Assembly: GCA_009760855.2 (NCBI GenBank)
Contig: WPIO01000177.1
Span: forward strand, 250,001-314,000
Reading direction: 5' to 3'
DNA length: 64,000 bases
Origin: Cristatella mucedo
Lineage: Eukaryota > Bryozoa > Phylactolaemata > Cristatellidae
Below, piece after piece: positions 37,601-45,939 of this stretch. The position numbers and the translations under genes were made by a program. The first letter of the stretch is position 1; every line of letters begins with the position of its first letter. The notes under the pieces are model-generated. The model was not told the DNA's origin. It was given only the letters and a program-made list of their open reading frames with translations, and searched no databases.

Positions 37601-40600
37601 GCCCATGCTGCTCAATTCCCCTTCTGACCTATCATCATTGGTAGGATGCTACAACACGACACTAGCTGACATGCTTAGGGAGTTTGAACCTCTGACTAAG
37701 CATGCAGTGTGCCCTTGCCCGGACAGTCTATGGTTTACCGAAGACATTAAACTAGCTAGGTCTACTAAGTGCAAGCTTGAGAAAGCATACAAAAGATCAC
37801 GACTAACTATCCTTCGACCTGCATACGATGACTGCTTTACACCATACTAATCCATCCTAGCAAATGCTAACTCTAGATTTTATAAAAAAATACTTTTGAA
37901 TCACAGATAAACAGTACAAAAATGCTGATGTGTTCGATCAACCATCTCCTTAAATGCTCTCAAGTTAGCTTTTTACCTAGTGATCCTTATGGTGATATAG
38001 CTGGTCGATTCTCTAGCTCCTTTGTCAGCAAGATAGACAAGATCAAAAAATATCCATCTCTAACAGCAAAGGTAAACAGGTAACACCTTCCCTTCTAGAC
38101 TCCTGTCCCTCAAGAACCACCCCAAATGACTCTCCTTTCTCAATCCCATTCAGCACCTTAATGTCTACATTTCAATGAGTGACCTCATTCTGAAATGCTT
38201 ACCAATAAAAGAAGACTGCTTGTCCTCTAGACCTTATTCCCACTGTCCTACTTCTGTGGTATATAGATAGGCCACTAATTAAGAAAGCAACACTAGACCA
38301 AGAGAACTTGAACAGCTTCTGCCTAGCCTTCCCTCTATCACTCCTATCAAAGACACTGGAACGAGTTGTGGCAGACCAGCTGTACTCTTATGTTGAAAAT
38401 TCAGATCTAGCAAATAGGTTCCAGTCTGGTTTCAGAGGTAATCACTCCAACTTCTCAGCATTGCTTCGGGTGTATAAACGACCTTCTTAGGAATGCAGGC
38501 TTAGGGAAGAGTCTCTTTGCTACTTTTGCTTGATCTTTCGGCAGCTTTTGATACTATCGATCACCGAGTCCTCCTCGAGCGCCTCTCATCTCGCCTGGGC
38601 ATCGTTGGCACTATACTGGTTTAGGTCCTATCTCAGTTGGACACTCCAGAGTATTGATGTGAACGGACAAAGATCATCCGAGGACCCACTGAAGTATGGG
38701 GTGCCCCGTCGCTATGTCCTTGGTCCGATTCTCTTCACAGTTTATATACTCTTCCTCTTGCCGATGTGATCGCCAAGCACAGTCGATGCTTTCACTTCTA
38801 TGCAGGTGACACTCAGTTGTACCTTTGCTTTGATCCCTCCCAGCCCTCTAGCTCGATCAACTCTCTCTCTCAACTTTCATGCTGCATGTATTGCTGACAT
38901 CCGCACATAGAGGGCAGCAAACTTTCTCGCTTGAATGACGATAAAACCAACTTACTAGTTATTGATAAACCAAGTTTGACTCGGAAAGTGGAAAACCCTA
39001 TGCTCAAAATCAGCTCTGCCAGCATATCTCCTGTGGCATCAGCAAGAAATCTATATGTTCTGCTCCAAAGTGACCTTTCATTAGACGACCACGTCAGCTC
39101 CACAGTAAAGCCTGCCTACTTTCAGCTGCGTAGCATTGCTAAAATTCGGGCTTGCTTAGACAGGGATACTACATCCGCTTTGGGCCATGCATTTATGACA
39201 TCCCGTCTCGACTCCTGGAACTCTTTGGTGAGCCGTGATGGCATGCTAGGTAAGGCGGTTGCTTTTCACGACCTCGGTCCCAAGGTCCTGGGTTCTAATC
39301 CTGTGGGTGGGCGATCCTATATCGCCGCTGCGAGTGGTGGTGATAGCCGTAAAGGCTCTTCTGTCGCTATGCAAAAGAGGCTGGTAAATCAACTAGCATT
39401 TATTTATTTATTACTCACTACTTGCCGGTCTATCGGCATGTGCAATCAGGGGCTTACAGTTAGTATAAAACTCGGCAGCAGATAGGCTTGTCTGTTGGGA
39501 ATGTCGAAGTTGCTGCATCACACCACTTCTCGCCGACCTGCATTGGCTCCCGGTCAAGCTGTACGTTGACTTAAAAGTTCTGTCACTCACTTTTAGGTCG
39601 CTTCATTCTCTGGCTTCAGCCTACTTATCAGACCTACTCCCCAACCAGGCTATGTATTGTGCCACATGCTTTTCTGAATTGAATCATTTAGCAATACCTT
39701 TTGCAAGCCCTAATTTATTTGGAGACCGTGCCTTTAGTTTGTATGCTCTCAAAACCCGGAACTCGCTTCCAACTGACATCACGATATCCGTCCTTCCGAC
39801 TTGAATACATTTAGGAAGAAGCTAGAGACCCGCCTGTTTTGACAGCATTTGGTTTGTCCTTGTGATTTGTCTTTTATGTGCTTGTGCGTGCTGCCACTAA
39901 CATGGTGCTTGTTGCCACGAACCACGTTTAATGTTGATACTGTGCATGTCACCCTAAGCATGTTGTGCTTGTTGGCATTGTGCACGTTATTGCTAACCAT
40001 TGTATCATGCTTTCTATACAGCATATGTGAAGTACCTAGAAAGGGATTAAGTTATGTGAGATCACTATGCAAAAATGTATTATTATTATATTAATATGCA
40101 AATGAAATATATATATATATATATATTATTATTTAATATATGAGTATACGTGCCCACCTTAAAGCAAAGACAATTGAATAATGTACCAGTAATAGTTGTG
40201 CGGTGCACACCGCCGTAAAATTGTTCAACTTTCTCGCTGCTCTTTTCCTTCTTTTCTTTTCTTTCTTGCTGCTCTGGGCAAAATGCTATCAACTTGCAAG
40301 GCCAGATAATAATAATAATAGCTAGGGCATTTGTTATAGAAAAAAATATTATCACTAGAGCTCTTTCTATGGACTTAACATGTGCTGGAAACGAAGCATG
40401 TCAATTGGTTTGGGATAATATGAATAGTGTCACCACGTGTAAACGCACAGAAATTCCCACGGATCCAGAAAAGCTGTGAGGAACAGCCACATGTTTAGCT
40501 TCTCATCAAATGTCATCAGGTCAAGAGATGTCGTGACGTCAGTGGAGAGTGCATTCTAAGCTCTCGGAGCGTACGAACTCAAAGTAGGTTCTCAAAAGGA

Positions 40601-43600
40601 TTTGAGGTCGTTTAAAGGCATGGGTGATTGACTTTAGTCAGAAGTGCAAGCGGTTCGATATGTAGCCTGATTTGGAAGTTGTTTGAATACTGTTATAGAG
40701 CCAGGGAATGAAGTGACCTAAAAGTGAGGGACTGAATCTTGAAGTCGGTAAGCTACTTGATAGGGAGCCAGTGCAGATTAATAAGAAGTAGTGTAATTCG
40801 GCAGTGGAACTGTTTTCGATAGACAAGCCAGCAGAGTTGTGCACCCCTTCCTTATAAGCAGCCTATCGCGCAGGCCTCCAGACCTTCAAGTAGTGAGTTA
40901 CAGAAGTCGAGACCGAATGTCCCAGATGCCTGGATGCCCTATTTGAATGTGGTATCCTTGTCCAAGCAAACCAGTTTTGCAATGTCAGGTCGCTTAAAGT
41001 AGGAATATTTGACTGTGGAGTGTATGTGGTAGTCTAATGAAGCCTTGCTTTAGAACAGGACACCCAGACTCCGTGCCAATGCTGCAGAAGACATTCGATA
41101 CAAGCCAATTCGGAGGCGTAGGTTTTCCAGTTTCTCATTAATGCCATGTATTCCTTAACTAGTAGGTAAGTTTATTCTATTGTCATTCAAGTTGACACAG
41201 TTTGCTGCCTTCTAACTGCAGATGTCAGCAATACATGCTTGAAGGGAGCTGTTGACAAAGTTTGCTGCTTTCCAAGTGTGAATGTCAACAATACAGTACA
41301 TGCTAGAAGGGAGTTGGGAGAGTGTGCCGTGCTACAAGGCAGGGATATATAATATATAATATATAATTCATTTATATAGCGCCCCAAAAGAACTTAATCT
41401 CTATTCAGGCGCTTCACATATGCATCGGGGCTCGAGCCCACGACTTCATTCGGACCTTGGTCGGGGCGAGCACCTTAACCGCTAGACCAAACCAGCTCGG
41501 CAAAAAAATAGCGCCCCAAGAGAACTTAATCTCTATTCAGGCGCTTCACATATGCATCGGGGCTCGAGCCCACGACCTCAGTCAGACCTTAGTCGGGGCG
41601 AGCACCTTAACCACTAGACCAAACCAGTTCGGCATGAATCAAAGCACGGGTACGGCTATGTTTCATCTGCATTAAAATGAAAGCCTTGATCGTGATTGGC
41701 AATTACATTGGCATACGAATGCAAACGATATGTTGTTGATAGAAAGCAGATGCCACGATCGTTCCGTGCAGTCGTTGTTGCCTGCCTCTTTACAGAGCTA
41801 TCTGCGTCTCTGGGCTGACAGGCTGGCTGTGCCTATATTCTGTGTTGACTACACACTTTCGCCCGAGGCGCCGTTCCCACGAGCATCAGAGGAAGTCTAC
41901 TATGCCTACTGTTGGGCTATTCAAAATCTTCACATGCTCGGTCAGTATGCACATTCGAGAATGCATCAGTCATTTCAGAATGTATATTAAAGCAGTCTCG
42001 GTGTTTGCTATGTGTGTGCAAATGCAAATGGTGATCGCCCAAGTCAGTCTCGTTGGCCTTTTTAAGAATATACTTTCTGGCTTACTAGATGTTTACAATG
42101 GACATGCCGGTATTTGGCTTATTCTTCAGTATGAAATCGTCTGCCATTCGTTGGCCTCGGCTGGCTATCGTACACTTCGTGTTGATGGTTACCTCAGCAT
42201 GCTTGGCACGTGCTCCGTGCTCATGGTCTCACGGCTCATTTTTATTTTGTCTGGATGTGCAAAGCCTCTATTAAGACCATTGCAGAGCTAGAAGTTCATG
42301 CGTGCACAGACTCAGTGTGTGCTCGTTGCCAGCTGACTTTGCGTTCTGGTTTGCATTTGTGAGTGGCCGTCAAAATGTGAAAACCTCATCGACGGAAGTG
42401 CAGTGCCATTACCAATATTTTGACAGCACTGGAGGACAATAGTGTCGTACTAGGCAAGAGACACGAGCATTAGATTCCTGTGTGGATTCTACATACGACC
42501 ACAAGATAGTGGTTTGGGACCTCTTCATCAGCTACAGGAATTGAGCTGCTGTTTTTTAAGCTTTTGGACCTGAATCTAAGAGCCGGAAGCAGACTTGATC
42601 AAACGTCACTGACAAGAAACCCTCCACATGGGCACGTTTTGTTGTAACAGCTGATTTGGATGCTAAACAAAGTCTCCGTGAGGCATAAGCATTCATTTGT
42701 CTCAGCTTACAGGAAATAGTCGCAAATAGTTGGCAAGGAGTAGCCAAGCAAATGCTTGAGTATGTTGACTGCCACCGAAAGGGCACGATAGGTCTAATGT
42801 ATCATCGCTCGTATTTTTTTCAAGCTTAGACGATGCAATTGGGCTCATCGCGAGCAATTGGAACAGCTGCTAGTCGCTGACTACAGCAAAAGCAGTTCTT
42901 GCAGTCTTATTACTTCCTCATATGCCATCCACAGAGGATCTTCGAACAAAGGTACCAAGACAGGCCACCCATTCTCCATCCATATTAAAGAGGGGCTGGA
43001 AAACATAATTCTAGTCAGAAGCAATCGGTCGCCTATAGCTGCCTCGTCTTGATGTACTTAATCATGCTGCCCCCAAGCTCCTCTTCTTACCTCCTAGATA
43101 CTTTCTGTGGTGCCCATAGTGGCTAAGCTGCACGTGCTAATACCAGCTCATCGGCTGGAATATGAGGCACTCGGGTGGCAAGATCGGGCTTTGAAGAGGC
43201 CTAGTTGGCACAGTAGGCAGCAGATCGGCCGGACGTGGCACTTCTGTACCGGTAAAGTGAATGCTGCTGCCTCTGTTGTGCAGGCGGTGCCTGTGGGCAG
43301 ATGATGCTTAAAACCGATACAACTTGCTTCAAGAGAAGCAATAACAAATTGCTAAAGAAAAGCAAAGTATCCTGCTTAAGCAAGCATGCAATTGCACACA
43401 ATAATCATGCTAAGACAAGCATGCAAAAGCACACAAAAGACTCGGGGCTACTGATTACAGGCACCCTATTAGTAATACTCACAAACAATCGGTAGGCAAA
43501 GCACAGAAGAAAAATGGCAGGTCTAAGGGGGAAGGTTGTTATACAAAAGCATGACTACCCATTCGATCGTGCTTCCCTTGCAGCAAATGTAAAGTGTTGA

Positions 43601-45851
43601 CCGTATTTACTGAATTATGCGTTCAGTTCACTTGATAGAAGCTCGAGATACCTAACACTATAGAATTGTCGGAGAGAGCATTTCTATTTCGTCAAGCTGC
43701 TTTCAGTTGGTCGATAGTGCCTGCATGGGTTGGCTCAGTTGTCAACCAGCACGATACGTTGCTTTAGCAGTCATTTTTATATATGCTCTGTTTGGGCTAA
43801 GAATTGTTGAGAAATAGATCTAACCTTGGAAGTAAACTCTGTTTGAGGGTCACCCGTAACCATGTTATTCTTGTGGTTTTTTGAGCATGCTACCACTAAC
43901 CATTCGATCGTGATTCCTTTGCAGGAAATCTCAAGTGCCTAGAAAGAGATTGAGTTCTCTGGGGGTGCTATATCAAGTGCATTATTATTATTATTAATGC
44001 CTGCTTTTAAACTACTAGGTATCGGCAAACATAGTGTTAGTCGGAAATTAGAAAATCTAGCCTTCCAAATTGCTCGGTCAATGTACCGATCGTTAAGTGA
44101 GAGTATGTACCCCAGCTTATTTCAGTTCGGCAGCTTAACCGTTGTTGTTCGCCGGTAGTTTGCTGGGGGGCCCCAAACCTGGCTAGCGAATCAGAGGGCA
44201 GCATTCCTGCTGCTAGGCGCAAAGCAAGACGCCAGCCAATCGAAATGCAGCGTCCTTGAGTCACAGACGACAGACAGTTCCTGCTAGAATAATCGTCTGC
44301 ATGTGAGTTGAAACTACAACGTTGCCGAGTACTGTTTAGTAAGGCAAGGTGAACACCTGCACTCGAAACATCAGTATATCTCCAGTAGCATGAATGCAAT
44401 TCTGTTCCAAAATTACCTGTCACCCGATGACCACATTCCTCCGCAGTCAAGACTGCCTCGAACGATTGCAACTTAGGGAAGGCTACCACAGCCAAAGTGG
44501 TTCACTCTCATTTTTTACTCCCATCTAGACTTATGTAACTCACTACTTGAAGGTTCCCCTGCCTGTAAAGTAAGGCGTATAAAAGTGTGTGCAAAACTCT
44601 GCAGCTGGTTTTGCCTATCGTAAATGTTACAAGTGCATCATTACACCACTTCTCACCGACTGCTCTTCTGACTCATTTAGCTGTGCCTCTCGAATCAACC
44701 TCAGATTCATTGGAGATCGTACCTTTATTTCATATTCTCCAAATGCCTGGAACTAATTCCCGACTCATATTGTGGCATCCTCTGACTTGACGACATTTAA
44801 AAAGCTAAAAGCTTAAGAAGCAAGTCACCTGTTTCTCACAGCATGTGTTCCGTGTGGATTGTCCTTTGCATGCTTAAGCATGCTGACACTATGCTTCACC
44901 AACCAATTGACTTGCTTCCTTTCTAGCATATGTAAAGTACCTAGAAAAGGATTTAGTTTTGTTAGTGTGTTATTCAAATATCTTTTTATTATTATTATTA
45001 TTATTATTATTCTTAGCCTTTAGTCCTTAAAACTAGTACCTTTTAAAATTGACGATGTATGTATCAGCAATCGAGGAGACTGCTTTATCAGACAGATTTG
45101 TTCAATCTGCCATACCCTGACTGAAGGAAATCTTGAAATAGTCATGTTCTGCTGAGGCTAAGGACATTCCCGGAATTCCACTAAACTCTGTCCCCTATCA
45201 AGATAGGTGTCCATCACTCACCACTTGCTATTGCACAGTATTTTCAAAATAAAAAACTAGCAAATGTGTTTTTTCACAGACAACTCTCAGCAGCTGAGAT
45301 TTTTTCAGAAGTTGCGTGATTTTTTAATGCCCCTGCTTATGTAAATTATGTACCTGTGGTGCCCCTTCCCGTCTTAAAAGTCGAAATTGGCCATTGCTCA
45401 TTCGTGTAGTATTAATCATACACTGAAAGGGGCTAAATATTATCTACACAGGTTGGATAGTATGGACTTCGACCAAACAGTGTTTCTCCGGAATGCTTGC
45501 TCACTTGCGAGCATTAGTATGCATGCATAGATCGGTATGGTTGTCGATGTGCCGGTCTATGAGCATCTTGGTGTATCAGCTCATCCATGTGTGGCATGCG
45601 CTTTATGCATGGGGTAGCCAGTACTAAGCCAGCTGATGGGGCCAGACGTTTACCGAGCCGGAAAGGCTGAAGGAGCGCCACCCTTTTAGGTTGATCCTCC
45701 CCGGTTGGACGACTGCCTGGCAGCCACCTTCTCTTCTCCCAGAGCTGTGCTGCCCTGTTTATACATACTTTCGAGCCTCTGGCAAGTGAGTAATTCGGAC
45801 GCTTGTCTCCATCCAGCCAGGATTGTGGGAAGGCTCGTCAGTTTGATGGAC

Positions 45852-45939
<88 letters not shown>

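Larger units (their letters stand above)
40295..41720 (-). mobile_element. LINE-A copy, minus strand, with nested SINE1 dimer
   Basis: The minus strand carries a decayed tail (ATTATT at 40309), the C-terminal region ([13 protein letters not shown]-like at about 40740-40800), the N-D-K/M-G region near 41150, a tandem duplication at 41206-41335, and the sequence around the RT active site at about 41635-41720. Many stops. A SINE1 pair interrupts it at 41366-41634. It lies in LIPE intron 5, just before exon 6. Confidence 0.72.

Noticed and set aside
44037-44495. Minus-strand open frame of 152 codons
   Set aside because: Its upper part lies opposite a decayed + strand LINE-A copy, and it has no recognisable domain.
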